A stretch of 64,000 nucleotides of DNA from Saprospiraceae bacterium (GCA_016714785.1 JADKCC010000002.1:310001-374000), one strand, 5' to 3'; positions 9,736 to 19,401 are shown, counted from the first letter of the stretch. Made by a program: numbers and translations. The notes: generated from the letters alone by a model not told the origin.

Positions 9736-10653
9736 TTATGAAACTGATTGGACCATCTCATTAGTTAATGTCTCGAGAATATATGCTCCTGCTACAGGAT
9801 CCGACACTACACCCAGCCTGCTTTCTTCTTTAAATATGTGTTGGATATTTAAACTTAATCTTGTAAGGTCTTCCTCATCATCTTTTGCTCTAAATACAGC
9901 TACATCACACATACCCAAGTGAGCAGACATGAGCAAATAATTTATTATAATCAGAGGATGTACATCCGTATTTTTTATGTTTTGTGCTTCAGCTAAAGCA
10001 ATTATTGTTAGATTATTAAGTTTATTCCCGTTATTGACCCAAATTTTACGGATGGCACGCAACTCAGCTATTTGGGCAAAAAAGTCTTTTTTGAGCGCAA
10101 TAATAATGAATTGTTGTTCATTAGGTTTATATGCTTTAGAAAGTTGGCTGAATTCTTTTAATCTATTTTTAAAGGTATCTTCATAAGAAAACCAAACATC
10201 TTCATGATAAATAATTGAAATATCGGTCGTTTTGTTTGCATAATCTACATCTAAAAAAGCTCTGAGTTGTGTAGTTAATAAAATATTTTCTGTTTTAGCC
10301 ATTAAAACGATACCTATCATCTCCAAATGAATATCCTTTAGTAAAACATTAAGGGACCAATCATTACCGACTTCAATTATCAAATATTCTGCTCCGAGAT
10401 TTAGGTACTTAAGGGCAGTAACATTGGCGGCTTTTATATCATTATCATTGATCCATACACAAGATTTTGTGTGCTGATTGGGATCTCTTTCGATACTTGA
10501 TGTATCAGCTTGAGTCAAAAATGGAGATATAAAAAAATCATTTTCCACATTGTAGCTAAAATCAGATGCCACCTTTTTTCCTTTTAAGTCTAAATCTACT
10601 TTTGACTTCCACCCTTGAGCATCCAGTTTATTAAATTCTTTCCAGTTTATCAT
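9736..10653 (-). CDS. Short methylmalonyl-CoA mutase small-subunit-like protein
   Basis: Resembles the N-terminal part and the end of the catalytic barrel of the methylmalonyl-CoA mutase small (beta) subunit. The entry motif is present (WKSKVDLDLKGK, SPFLTQAD), then AANVTALKYLNLGAEYLIIE, then the late barrel motif LGVVSDPVAGAYILETLTNEM. Known small subunits in this phylum are about 450-620 residues; this one has 305, with a compressed middle and no cobalamin-binding domain. The canonical small subunit is itself catalytically inactive and only stabilises the large subunit, so a reduced version could still be structural. No mutB lies beside it, unlike the usual mutAB operon. The frame is clean, with its own promoter, so it does not look like a fresh pseudogene. 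Confidence 0.72.
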   Translation of the reverse strand: MINWKEFNKLDAQGWKSKVDLDLKGKKVASDFSYNVENDFFISPFLTQADTSSIERDPNQHTKSCVWINDNDIKAANVTALKYLNLGAEYLIIEVGNDWSLNVLLKDIHLEMIGIVLMAKTENILLTTQLRAFLDVDYANKTTDISIIYHEDVWFSYEDTFKNRLKEFSQLSKAYKPNEQQFIIIALKKDFFAQIAELRAIRKIWVNNGNKLNNLTIIALAEAQNIKNTDVHPLIIINYLLMSAHLGMCDVAVFRAKDDEEDLTRLSLNIQHIFKEESRLGVVSDPVAGAYILETLTNEMVQSVS

Positions 10654-10677
10654 GGTAACAACTTAAATTTTATGGCA

Positions 10678-10685
10678 CAAATCTA
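10678..10685 (-). promoter_or_regulatory. -7 element (TAGATTTG) of the mutase-like gene
   Basis: The minus strand reads TAGATTTG, matching TAnnTTTG, 24 bases upstream of the ATG. The leader would be about 20 bases. I see no convincing -33 TTTG at the proper distance. Confidence 0.45.
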
Positions 10686-10781
10686 ATATAAAATAAGTCT
10701 TTTATGCAGCTTTTCGATATTAAAATTAAGTAAGCAAAAACCATTGCTATGAATAATTGTTACCTTCTAAAAATAATAAAG

Positions 10782-11387
10782 ATGGAAGCCGTAAAAAGTC
10801 CGGTAATGTTATATACAGAACAAACGCCAAATCCAGAATCCTTAAAATTTGTAACCAATAAAATGCTTTATCGAGGTACAGCAGACTTTAAGGAAGAATC
10901 TTTGGCCAATGAATGGTCTGAACTTGCTACTGCATTGTATAAGTTTCCTTATGTAAAAGGAGTTTATATTTGTAACAACTTTGTGACTGTAACCAAGGAA
11001 TTTAATTACGCTTGGGAAGATATCATGCTTAATCTCAAGGAGTTTATCAAATCTTATGTAAGTGAAGACAAATCTATCATCAATGAAGGATTTGAAGAAG
11101 CAATGTCACAAATAGAGGCAGCCGCCAATGAACATTTGTACACTGGTGAAGAAGGTGAATTGGTTAAAAAAATTAAAGATTTGATAGACACGTATGTTAA
11201 GCCTGCGGTAGAAATGGATGGAGGAAATATCGAATTTAAATCTTTTCACAATGGTATCGTGACTGTAATTTTACAAGGTTCATGTAGTGGATGTCCATCT
11301 TCTACCGTTACATTAAAATCTGGAATAGAAGGTATGCTCAAACGTATGGTTCCTGAAGTACAAGAAGTAGTATCTGAAATGGGTTAA
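10782..11387 (+). CDS. nfu: Nfu-type iron-sulfur cluster scaffold/carrier
   Basis: Carrier that receives Fe-S clusters and passes them to apo-proteins in the cytoplasm. The N-terminal Nfu_N domain is seen in MLYTEQTPNPESLKFVTNKML and the phenylalanine-rich block PYVKGVYICNNFVTVTK. The C-terminal NifU domain (about residues 125-200) has DTYVKPAVEMDGGNIEF and the cluster-binding C-x2-C in GSCSGCPSS (about Cys167/Cys170). A start at 10749 is possible in frame, but ATG 10782 places the conserved domain close to the N-terminus and is preferred. The gene is divergent from the mutase-like gene and is followed by its own terminator, so it is probably monocistronic. Length (201 residues) is normal for two-domain Nfu proteins. 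Confidence 0.93.
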   Translation: MEAVKSPVMLYTEQTPNPESLKFVTNKMLYRGTADFKEESLANEWSELATALYKFPYVKGVYICNNFVTVTKEFNYAWEDIMLNLKEFIKSYVSEDKSIINEGFEEAMSQIEAAANEHLYTGEEGELVKKIKDLIDTYVKPAVEMDGGNIEFKSFHNGIVTVILQGSCSGCPSSTVTLKSGIEGMLKRMVPEVQEVVSEMG

Positions 11388-11427
11388 GGAATCGCAACAC
11401 ATGTTTATTATAAAATCATAAAAATAG

Positions 11428-11452
11428 AAAGTCGGGTTTTTCCGACTTTTTT
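11428..11452 (+). terminator. Rho-independent terminator of nfu
   Basis: AAAGTCGG (11428-11435), loop of six bases, CCGACTTT (11442-11449), continuing into a T run. It lies 41 bases after the nfu stop. Confidence 0.85.
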
Positions 11453-11465
11453 ATTTTACAAATTT

Positions 11466-12269
11466 ATGGAAATGCAAACGGATACACTCAAGCATATTTG
11501 TTCAGAAGCTCTAGTAGTAATTAATGATGCAGCAGCTTTTATTAAAGTTAATCTGGATCAAGTGAACAGTGAGCAAATAATAGAAAAAGGCACTAATTCT
11601 TTGGTTTCTTATGTAGATCAGCAAGCTGAACGTATCCTTATAGAAGGATTGAGTAAAATTTTTCCTGATGCTGGATTTATCACTGAAGAGGAGATGACAT
11701 CACAAGGGCAAAAAGCATTAACATGGATCATAGATCCTCTAGATGGTACGACCAATTTTCTGCATTCTGTTCCATTTTTTTCTGTAAGTGTAGCACTGTA
11801 TGATGGTGAAAAAATTATTATAGGGATAGTCCATGAGGTAGTCCATGATGAAATATTTTGTGCCGTTCACGGTCTTGGCGCTAAAAGAAATGGTGAGCCA
11901 ATAAGTGTTACTAAAAGGCAAGATTTTCATGATATATTGATAGGAACAGGCTTTCCCTACAAAACTGAACATACTGCTGATGGGCACTTTAAGGCTTTAA
12001 AACAAGTGTTATTATCAACAAGAGGTATTAGGCGTTTTGGGTCTGCTGCTTTGGACTTGTGTTATGTGGCATGTGGTCGTTTCGGCGCATTTTACGAAAA
12101 CAATCTAAATGCTTATGATATTGCCGCCGGTGCGTTGATCGTAAAAGAAGCAGGAGGATTGATCACAGATTACAAGGGGCAAAATAATTGGCTTTTTGAA
12201 GGTGAGATCTTGGCTACTGCGCCACAGTTTCAGTCAGAAATGCTAAAAGTTACTGCAAATTTTGAGTAG
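11466..12269 (+). CDS. suhB: Inositol-1-monophosphatase family phosphatase
   Basis: Mg-dependent, Li-sensitive phosphatase fold that removes phosphate from inositol-1-phosphate or related sugar phosphates. The metal-binding residues are visible in EEEMTSQG and in WIIDPLDGTTNFLHSVPFFSVSVAL. The second signature, normally W-D-x-A-A-G, reads AYDIAAGALIVKEAGG, so the usual Trp is Tyr while the metal-binding Asp is kept. At 267 residues it is typical. A second ATG six bases on (11472) is an alternative start. yraN follows after 11 bases and is probably in the same operon. The actual substrate cannot be told from sequence. Confidence 0.92.
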   Translation: MEMQTDTLKHICSEALVVINDAAAFIKVNLDQVNSEQIIEKGTNSLVSYVDQQAERILIEGLSKIFPDAGFITEEEMTSQGQKALTWIIDPLDGTTNFLHSVPFFSVSVALYDGEKIIIGIVHEVVHDEIFCAVHGLGAKRNGEPISVTKRQDFHDILIGTGFPYKTEHTADGHFKALKQVLLSTRGIRRFGSAALDLCYVACGRFGAFYENNLNAYDIAAGALIVKEAGGLITDYKGQNNWLFEGEILATAPQFQSEMLKVTANFE

Positions 12270-12280
12270 AAAATGAAAAT

Positions 12281-12646
12281 ATGGCTAAACAACAAAAATT
12301 AGGACTTTTGGGTGAAGATGCTGCCTGCCAATATTTACAAAGTATTGGTTATCAACTATTGGAAAGAAATTGGCGTTTTAGTAAAGCTGAAATAGACATC
12401 ATAGCTATGGATGGCAAGGTCTTGGTTTTTGTAGAGGTCAAAGCAAAATCATATACCTTTTTTGGTGCACCCGAAGAAAGCATATCTGCATACAAAGAAA
12501 ATCTAATAATAGATGCCGCCAATCAATATATGCTTAAGGTCAACCATGAATGGGAAATAAGATTTGACATTATTTCTATCGTTTTTGATAAGTCATTACA
12601 ACCTACGATTTCACATTTTAAAGATGCTTTTTTTCCTACCATTTGA
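12281..12646 (+). CDS. yraN: YraN/UPF0102 family endonuclease-like protein
   Basis: Small protein of 121 residues with the restriction-endonuclease-like fold typical of UPF0102: LGLLGEDAACQYLQSIGYQLLERNWR at the N-terminus, then AEIDIIAMDGKVLVFVEVKAK, which contains the D...ExK nuclease-type signature. Members are widespread and associated with nucleic-acid processing, but no precise role is established. It lies 11 bases after suhB in an apparent two-gene operon and converges on the minus-strand lipoprotein gene, with two bases between the stop codons. Confidence 0.9.
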   Translation: MAKQQKLGLLGEDAACQYLQSIGYQLLERNWRFSKAEIDIIAMDGKVLVFVEVKAKSYTFFGAPEESISAYKENLIIDAANQYMLKVNHEWEIRFDIISIVFDKSLQPTISHFKDAFFPTI

Positions 12647-12648
12647 TC

Positions 12649-13680
12649 TCATTGATATTGTATGTAAATAGGTTTTGGGTATAGATTTAAAATTTCAGCA
12701 GGCGTCATTAGTTTGTAAGGCGCATTCAATTTGTCATTTTGATAAAATAGCTTAAAACCTGTAAACTGAACTGGCATACCACCTACAAATCTACGATAAC
12801 TATCTCTTTTTTTAGCTGGAAAACCGAACCCATCCATATTGATTACAACCTGCACTTGCGGTGTTGGTATTATTTTTTCATGATTAGTTACCATACCTTT
12901 ATTGAATCGATGAACAACGAGTATTTTGGGTGGCAATTTGTGGGCTTTTACTAGTTCAGATAAGTATTCAATGACAAAATTTACATCTGCAGCATCCATT
13001 GTCCCTATTTTTGAGCCTGGAACTTCTCCTTTCTTCATAGACCATTCAGGATCAATACCTAAATGGACATCAGGGTTAAGTAAGTAAGTTTCTAGAGTAG
13101 GTACTTCCTTTTGTACAGTACTATGTCCTACTTGTACATCCAAAAATGTTATTCCCTTTATTTTTCTTGAAAGGTCAATTGCTTTTTCAATCTGCTTTGG
13201 AGGCATCCTTAGCCTATATGTTTTGCCTTTTCCAGGCTTACTTTGTGCAGTAATGGCAATATAATGGATGGCTGGAATTACTTTGGTAAGTGTGTCAGCA
13301 TTTTCCCAAGATTCTTGTTCTTTTTGTAAAAGTGTAATCAGCTCATCTTTTGAAATTTTCCCCAATATCCCCATGTGTTTGGAGTAAAAGTTGCCATACA
13401 TCGCGATTACTCGGTTATAAGGTAGCAAGGCACCTTTTTCAGGAATTACATGGATTCCAGGCCAGTTATCTACGATACTATCATGAGCTAAAGCACTGAT
13501 TTTTGAAATATAATCTGTTGTGTCAAAATTTTGGTCTAAAGTAAGGTTTTTTTTAACTACCGAAGTATCTTGTAAAACCGTATCTCTAAGTATTGTTTTG
13601 GTGTCTGCATTTTTGGATGATATTCGGTCACAAGATAAAAGTACTATTAGGACGAACGAACACAATAATACATTTTTCAT
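12649..13680 (-). CDS. Uncharacterised lipoprotein, possible TIM-barrel fold
   Basis: 343 residues starting with a lipoprotein signal (FVLIVLLSCDR), so it should be anchored in the envelope. I do not recognise a named family. The body shows alternating strand/helix blocks typical of a barrel: VIAMYGNFY near residue 85, AIHYIAITAQ near 140, then ITFLDVQVGHS, a conserved-looking acidic pair in HLGIDPEWSM, ILVVHRFN and VQVVINMDGFG. The regular placement of D, H and E at strand ends suggests a hydrolase-type active site, but this is inference. It is transcribed towards yraN and has no obvious partner; the next gene upstream (TraB-like) is also an envelope protein. Confidence 0.7.
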   Translation of the reverse strand: MKNVLLCSFVLIVLLSCDRISSKNADTKTILRDTVLQDTSVVKKNLTLDQNFDTTDYISKISALAHDSIVDNWPGIHVIPEKGALLPYNRVIAMYGNFYSKHMGILGKISKDELITLLQKEQESWENADTLTKVIPAIHYIAITAQSKPGKGKTYRLRMPPKQIEKAIDLSRKIKGITFLDVQVGHSTVQKEVPTLETYLLNPDVHLGIDPEWSMKKGEVPGSKIGTMDAADVNFVIEYLSELVKAHKLPPKILVVHRFNKGMVTNHEKIIPTPQVQVVINMDGFGFPAKKRDSYRRFVGGMPVQFTGFKLFYQNDKLNAPYKLMTPAEILNLYPKPIYIQYQ

Positions 13681-13813
13681 CTGTATATTTTTTAGTTTGG
13701 CATTCTCTACACGCCATGTTTATATGATCAGATGGAATTCGCAAGAAAATATGCTTATTACATGTGAATACTTATTTTGAAATTGCCGTAAAATAACTAG
13801 GACAAATCACGGA

Positions 13814-14746
13814 TTATTTTACAGGCTTCAGTGACATGCCTGCATTTCTAAGCAAATTAATGACACCATTAGGGCCTCCAAGGTGACCTGCTCCTACTGC
13901 ATAAAAAGTAGGTTGCAACTTAGCTCCTTCAATAATCTGTGGTATCCAATTTTTGTTGCGCTCTGTAAGCAACTTGTCTTCAAAACCCGCTACATCATTT
14001 CCTTCTTCTGATATCATATTGACCATAGCATTGATATCTTGGTCCAAGTACATTTGTGTCATTTTCTCAAACTCATCAGTTTCTGCAGTACCTGAGGATG
14101 CTTGTATGGCATCTACCAACATTTTAGCTTGAGCATCATACGGTATTTCGTCAAACAATCCAATCTGAAAATCTATACTTTCTAAGCCACCTGTTTCTTT
14201 ACCTGCATTTTTTGCCAACTCCATAAACTCCATTTCATAAGACTTCATATTACCATTCTTAAGTCCTGAAGGATCCATATCACCATAAGCAAAAACAGTG
14301 AGAAACATAGGCTTCATTCTTTCCAGCATAAATATTGGTAGCCCCATTTTTTGGAAATGATCGCCTATCATTTTATAGTCGTCCTCTGTCACCAAATCTT
14401 TTAAAGTGAGATTGTCTTTCATAAAGATCTTATTCATCATACCCATCAAAGCAGACATATCAGACATGTCTTTCATATCAATTTCGAATACCACCTTTTT
14501 TACAGCATCAATTGCTGACATGGTTCCTTTGGGCAAGAAGTAATCTTTACTATCTATAATATGAATGGTCCCATAAAGATAAGAAGGAGCTTTGATGCCA
14601 GGTCCTGATATTTGCCATAATAGAGCTTTTTCTAAAGGTTTATTTATATCAGAACTCGCATTCTTCGCTGTTTTACAAGAAGACAAACCTACAAAAAGAA
14701 TAGAAATAGTTATATAATAGATTAAATTTTTTCTGAATATGGACAT
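13814..14746 (-). CDS. TraB/GumN family lipoprotein
   Basis: Member of the TraB/PrgY/GumN fold, thought to be metal-dependent and protease-like, though its substrate in bacteria is not known. The family hallmarks are LWQISGPGIKAPSYLYGTIHI at the start (the conserved G-T-x-H) and the C-terminal YAVGAGHLGGPNGVINLLRNAG, whose G-x-x-H motif is typical. A start at ATG 14746 gives a clean lipoprotein signal (IYYITISILFVGLSSCK). An upstream in-frame start at 14803 would add 19 residues that spoil the signal. At 310 residues it is full length. It begins 65 bases downstream of the rlmB stop, so the two may share a transcript. Confidence 0.88.
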   Translation of the reverse strand: MSIFRKNLIYYITISILFVGLSSCKTAKNASSDINKPLEKALLWQISGPGIKAPSYLYGTIHIIDSKDYFLPKGTMSAIDAVKKVVFEIDMKDMSDMSALMGMMNKIFMKDNLTLKDLVTEDDYKMIGDHFQKMGLPIFMLERMKPMFLTVFAYGDMDPSGLKNGNMKSYEMEFMELAKNAGKETGGLESIDFQIGLFDEIPYDAQAKMLVDAIQASSGTAETDEFEKMTQMYLDQDINAMVNMISEEGNDVAGFEDKLLTERNKNWIPQIIEGAKLQPTFYAVGAGHLGGPNGVINLLRNAGMSLKPVK

Positions 14747-14811
14747 TGAATATAGAATATTTAAATTAATAATTTTATGTCTAAGCTTAACGCAACCTGA
14801 CACAAATAGTT

Positions 14812-15558
14812 TTATTTGACAAGATTAAGTCTTTGTCTATTGCATTCGTATAGCAAAACACCTGCTGCAACAGAAACATTTAATGAATCAAATTCTCCGA
14901 TAGCGGAAATCTTTACTACTTCATCTACTATTTCCAAGACCTTATAATGCAGACCTTTGTCTTCAGCTCCCAGTATAATTGCAGTCGGCTCTGTAAGATC
15001 AGACTTTTCAGGTATCACTGCATCTTTAGTGAGGCTAGTAGCCACGACTTTGAGTCCCATAGATTGAAGGTCACTTACCAAATGAAGTAAACTACTTACT
15101 CTAGAGACTGGAATTTTCAAGATTGCACCAGCCGAAGATTTGACAGTATCTTCATTGATTCTTCCTGCAAAATTACCACTAATTATCATGCCATGTGCGC
15201 CAAAAAAATATGCCGACCTAGATATAGCACCAATATTTCTGACATCTGTAACACCGTCCAAAACAAGTATCAATGGTACCTCACCTTTGTCAAAAGCTGA
15301 TGCTATGATGTCTTTATGATCATAATATTTGATAGGTGAAATCAAAGCTACAACACCCTGATGTACCTTAAATTTTGATAGTTCATTTAGTTTAATTTCA
15401 GGAACCTTTGCGAGTGGTACATTTGCATCTTTGCATAGATTGCGGATCTGTACTTCAAATTCCCCTCTTATATTATTTAATACAAATACCTTTTCAATAT
15501 CCAATCCTGCATCAAAAGCTTCTAAAACTGCATTTTTACCAAAAATAAGGTCTGTCAT
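14812..15558 (-). CDS. rlmB: 23S rRNA (guanosine-2'-O)-methyltransferase, SpoU/TrmH family
   Basis: AdoMet-dependent methyltransferase that 2'-O-methylates a guanosine in the 23S rRNA peptidyl-transferase region (G2251 in E. coli). It has the N-terminal substrate-binding domain (LIFGKNAVLEAFDAG) and the three SPOUT knot motifs: DVRNIGAISRSAYFFGAHG, TAIILGAEDKGL and SLNVSVAAGVLLYE. The length (248 residues) matches RlmB. It is divergent from the M36 metalloprotease gene. Confidence 0.93.
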   Translation of the reverse strand: MTDLIFGKNAVLEAFDAGLDIEKVFVLNNIRGEFEVQIRNLCKDANVPLAKVPEIKLNELSKFKVHQGVVALISPIKYYDHKDIIASAFDKGEVPLILVLDGVTDVRNIGAISRSAYFFGAHGMIISGNFAGRINEDTVKSSAGAILKIPVSRVSSLLHLVSDLQSMGLKVVATSLTKDAVIPEKSDLTEPTAIILGAEDKGLHYKVLEIVDEVVKISAIGEFDSLNVSVAAGVLLYECNRQRLNLVK

Positions 15559-15706
15559 ATTAAATTATTTATTGCCACAAAGATGATAAAATAAAATTAA
15601 ACGTCGGGAAGAATACAAAATTTTAGAAAAATTATAACTAATTTAAATGTTTGATTACTTTTATGACATAAATCATCATTACTAACAAAATTTAAAATTT
15701 TTTAAC

Positions 15707-18700
15707 ATGCGAAACCTTCACATAATATTATTTTTGTGTTTTGCTTTCATGTCTTTTGGACAGAATACACACCTAAGTATAGCGGTTAGTCACATTGAAA
15801 AACAAGCTGAAAAATGGAACTTAAAGCCTTCTGATTATAAAGATTTGCTCATTAGTTCTGAGGTAACCACTGAAAAAGGTATCACCTACCTTTACCTTAA
15901 CCAAGGTTATAATAATTTGTCTATCAGAAATGCCATGATGACTATCGTAATCAAGGAAGGGAAAGTAGTGTCGGATCAACATAATTTTGTTACAAATATT
16001 GAATCCCGCATTATTCAGAAATCTGCACAAATAAAGGCAGATGAGGCTATTTTAAAAAGTGCTGTACATTTTGGTAAGTCCGTTAAAGGTCAACCTAATC
16101 TCTCTTCACGATCTGAAAATGGCAAACTGAGATATGAATTTGCAGAGTTGACAAAATCCCCAATTCCAGCAGAATTAAAGTATGAATTGGTAGGTGAGAA
16201 ATTAGTTTTGGTTTGGAATCTTAATCTTGATATGCAAAAGAGTGCAGATTATTGGGATATCAATATAGATGCAAGTACAGGCGAATATATTTCTAAACAC
16301 AACTACACTACATATTGTCAGCATCAACATGATGCATTTGCAAATCATGATAGGTGCAATATTCGTACATTCAGGAAGATTAGTGACAATACTATACCAG
16401 TAAATGAAGCGTTAACATCAAGTGCTGCCGCATCTGCCGCTAAATATAATGTATTTGCGCTACCTGCAGAAAGCCCAAACCATGGTGTTAGGAAGATTGT
16501 ATCCGACGACCAATTTCCTTCCGCATCACCTTTTGGGTGGCATGATACCAATGGTGTTGAAGGAGCAGATTATACCACTACAAGAGGAAACAATGTTCAT
16601 GCCTATCAAGATAAAAATGATGATGATTTATCTGATGGACAAGATCCAAATGGAGGGACAGGTTTGAATTTTGACTACCCAGTAGATCTTAATAAAGACC
16701 CACGTGAAAGTGCTGATGCTGCGGTGACCAATCTATTTTATATGGTCAATATGATGCATGATGTAGCTTCAATGGTCGGTTTCACAGAAGAGTTTGGAAA
16801 TTTTCAGCAAAAAAACTATTCTAGTAAAGGTGATGATGGAGATTATGTATTAGCACAAGCATTTGATGGAATTACTCTTCATGAAGCCAAACAGGATTTA
16901 GATGCAAATGGCAATCCAACCAAAATTAATAATGCTAACTTTTCAACTCCCACAGATGGTTTTAACGGACGAATGCAGATGTTCTTCTGGGATAATGAAG
17001 GTGGAGCTATCTCAATAGATGCACCTGAAAGTATAAAAGGTTTCGTTCCTGAGTATGGCGTAGGTCAATTCGGAGGTATCATACCAAATAATATGGAACC
17101 TGCTATCACAGCAAAAGTTGCCATTGCAAAATCTTCTGGCACAAACTCGACTTCTTGTTGTAATACCGTAACTAATGGTGCTGAAATAGAAGGAAAGATC
17201 GCTATAATTGACAGAGGTGGTTGTGATTTCAGCAAAAAAGTCTATAATGCGCAGATTGCAAAGGCAGTAGCTGTAATAATATGTAATATACCAGGTGTCA
17301 ATGGTGGAAATGGTGAGGAGTTATTGGGTATGTCTGGTGGTCAAAATGCTGCCGATGTTAAAATTCCGTCTATTTTCTTAAAAAAATCTGATTGTGATAA
17401 AATTAGATTCATCTTAACATCAGGTGGAGAAGTAACAATGACTTTTCAAGAAAGAGAAAGGCAAGGTGCTGAATATTTTGATGGTGCCTTGGACAATGGA
17501 ATCATAGCCCATGAGTTCGGTCATGGCATCTCTACTAGACTTACTGGAGGTAGATTAAACTCCTCTTGTCTATCGAATGATGAACAAATGGGTGAAGGCT
17601 GGAGTGACTTCTTTGCGCTGATTATGACTCACGAGGCTGGAGATACTGGTAAGGACGTAAGAGGCATAGGTACTTTTGCTGCTGGACAACAAACAGAAAG
17701 TGGGGGAATCAGAAGATATCCATATTCAACAGACATGAGTATCAACCCACAAACTTTCGATGATATAAAAGGAACTACCGCTCCTCACCCACTTGGTGAA
17801 ATTTGGGCTGGGACATTATGGGATCTATATTGGGCGTTTATTGATGTATATGGGTACAATCCTAATTGGTCTGTCCAGACGTCTGGTAATTACAAAGCAG
17901 TATTTTTGGTGATGGAAGGTATGAAAATGCAGAGCTGTAATCCTGGTTTTACGCAAGGAAGAGATGCTATTTTAAATGCTGATAAAATTCATTTTAATAG
18001 TGAGAACAAATGTTTGATATGGAGTATTTTTGCAAGAAGAGGTATTGGGCATAATGCTAATGGAGGAATCACAACTAATAGAAATGATGGTGTCGAAGGT
18101 TTTGAAACATTACCTACATGTATTGAAGCATTAAAAATTACAAAAAATGCAGATGTATCAATCAATGCCGGAGACGAAGTTAACATCACGCTCAAAGCAA
18201 TCAATCATATCCCATCAAGACAAAACAATGTCATTATTACAGATGAATTGCCATCGGGTATGACTTATATTAGTGGATCGTCTTCTCTTGTAGAGCCTCA
18301 AGTATCAGGAAATACATTAACATTTTCACTTGGCGATATGGAGTATGAAAGAGAAATAAGTTTATCTTACAAAACAAAATCAAGCATCAATAATAAATCT
18401 ATATTACTAGAACGAGAAAATTTTGACGGTGATATATTGTGGGACATCACGACGAACGAAGGTAGTGAATCTTGGTTTACAAGTTTTGACATTTTTAGAA
18501 GTCCTGATTTATCTTACGGAATTTTTAATGTAGCTGGAGATTCCGATGCTTCGTTACTATCCATTCCTTATACCATTTCTGGTAGTAACCCTGCTATGAG
18601 ATTTTGGCATAGATATAATACTGAGGCTGGAAATGATGGTGGATTTATAGAGGTATCTGCTGATAATGGTCCATTTACTATAGTTACGAAAGACAAATTT

Positions 18701-19333
18701 TTAAGAAATGGATATAATGGTCCTTTAGCTTATTCTACATTGGCTACTCCTAATCTTGAGTCTTTCTCAGGAAATTCAGGCGGTAATTGGTCAGGAAATA
18801 ACATAAACGGACCTTGGGTTGAATCTGTCATTGATCTTAGAGAATATAAAGGTAAAAATTTGGTATTCAAATTTAGATTTGGTAGTGATGCAATGGAAGT
18901 GGCACAGGGAGATATCACAGGCTGGTATATAGATGATTTTGAAATACTAGACTTGTTCAAATATTCTTCAGAAGCATGTATCATATCTGACGGAGGAACA
19001 GGGTCTAAAGCATGTACTGAGCCGTTAGAAACATTTGTAAATAGTGATGGCACCGTGAATACTAACGAAGATAGTGAAAACTTCTTTGGAATCAACATCG
19101 TACCCAATCCTGCAGATGATTATATAGTTATCACGGCAAATGCTCAGGTAAATACTATTGCAAAAATAGAAATTTTAAGTGGTGAAGGTAGATCAATTTA
19201 CCAGTCAGACATGAATCTTAATAAGACCACTCAATATAAATCTATCAATACTGCAGGCTTTCCATCTGGATTTTATATTATAAAGATTCGAAATGGAAAG
19301 CACATTTCAACAAGAAAACTCATTATAAAATAA
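15707..19333 (+). CDS. Secreted M36 (fungalysin-type) zinc metalloprotease with PA and T9SS domains
   Basis: Extracellular zinc endopeptidase of 1208 residues. In order: signal peptide (about 1-19), FTP-like propeptide, and the M36 catalytic region with the zinc motif HEFGH at residues 602-606 (IIAHEFGHGIST) and the third ligand Glu630 in EGWSDFFALI. A PA (protease-associated) domain is inserted ahead of the zinc motif (about 445-560, KIAIIDRGGCDFSKK, IPSIFLKKSDC). Then come a DUF11-like segment (VSINAGDEVNITLKAINH), a MAM/jelly-roll-like segment (AMRFWHRYNT) and a type A T9SS sorting domain (IVPNPADDYIVI ... GFYIIKIRNG). It is therefore exported by the SprA-containing system encoded at 50.7-58.3 kb. 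It probably degrades external protein for nutrition. Confidence 0.94.
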   Translation: MRNLHIILFLCFAFMSFGQNTHLSIAVSHIEKQAEKWNLKPSDYKDLLISSEVTTEKGITYLYLNQGYNNLSIRNAMMTIVIKEGKVVSDQHNFVTNIESRIIQKSAQIKADEAILKSAVHFGKSVKGQPNLSSRSENGKLRYEFAELTKSPIPAELKYELVGEKLVLVWNLNLDMQKSADYWDINIDASTGEYISKHNYTTYCQHQHDAFANHDRCNIRTFRKISDNTIPVNEALTSSAAASAAKYNVFALPAESPNHGVRKIVSDDQFPSASPFGWHDTNGVEGADYTTTRGNNVHAYQDKNDDDLSDGQDPNGGTGLNFDYPVDLNKDPRESADAAVTNLFYMVNMMHDVASMVGFTEEFGNFQQKNYSSKGDDGDYVLAQAFDGITLHEAKQDLDANGNPTKINNANFSTPTDGFNGRMQMFFWDNEGGAISIDAPESIKGFVPEYGVGQFGGIIPNNMEPAITAKVAIAKSSGTNSTSCCNTVTNGAEIEGKIAIIDRGGCDFSKKVYNAQIAKAVAVIICNIPGVNGGNGEELLGMSGGQNAADVKIPSIFLKKSDCDKIRFILTSGGEVTMTFQERERQGAEYFDGALDNGIIAHEFGHGISTRLTGGRLNSSCLSNDEQMGEGWSDFFALIMTHEAGDTGKDVRGIGTFAAGQQTESGGIRRYPYSTDMSINPQTFDDIKGTTAPHPLGEIWAGTLWDLYWAFIDVYGYNPNWSVQTSGNYKAVFLVMEGMKMQSCNPGFTQGRDAILNADKIHFNSENKCLIWSIFARRGIGHNANGGITTNRNDGVEGFETLPTCIEALKITKNADVSINAGDEVNITLKAINHIPSRQNNVIITDELPSGMTYISGSSSLVEPQVSGNTLTFSLGDMEYEREISLSYKTKSSINNKSILLERENFDGDILWDITTNEGSESWFTSFDIFRSPDLSYGIFNVAGDSDASLLSIPYTISGSNPAMRFWHRYNTEAGNDGGFIEVSADNGPFTIVTKDKFLRNGYNGPLAYSTLATPNLESFSGNSGGNWSGNNINGPWVESVIDLREYKGKNLVFKFRFGSDAMEVAQGDITGWYIDDFEILDLFKYSSEACIISDGGTGSKACTEPLETFVNSDGTVNTNEDSENFFGINIVPNPADDYIVITANAQVNTIAKIEILSGEGRSIYQSDMNLNKTTQYKSINTAGFPSGFYIIKIRNGKHISTRKLIIK

Positions 19334-19359
19334 TTTTTATAAATTCATAATGTTTAAAA

Positions 19360-19395
19360 GGGTGTTATCATCAAAGTTAACACCCTTTTTTTTTT
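19360..19395 (+). terminator. Rho-independent terminator of the M36 protease gene
   Basis: GGGTGTTA (19360-19367) pairs with TAACACCC (19378-19385), followed by ten T. It lies 26 bases after the stop codon. Confidence 0.92.
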
Positions 19396-19401
19396 GATAA
19401 A

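Noticed and set aside
13725..13760. A 15-base identity (CAGATGGAATTCGCA) shared with 33234-33248, both just upstream of exported-protein genes
   Set aside because: A 15-mer shared by chance is expected a few times in 64 kb counting both strands; flanks do not align well.
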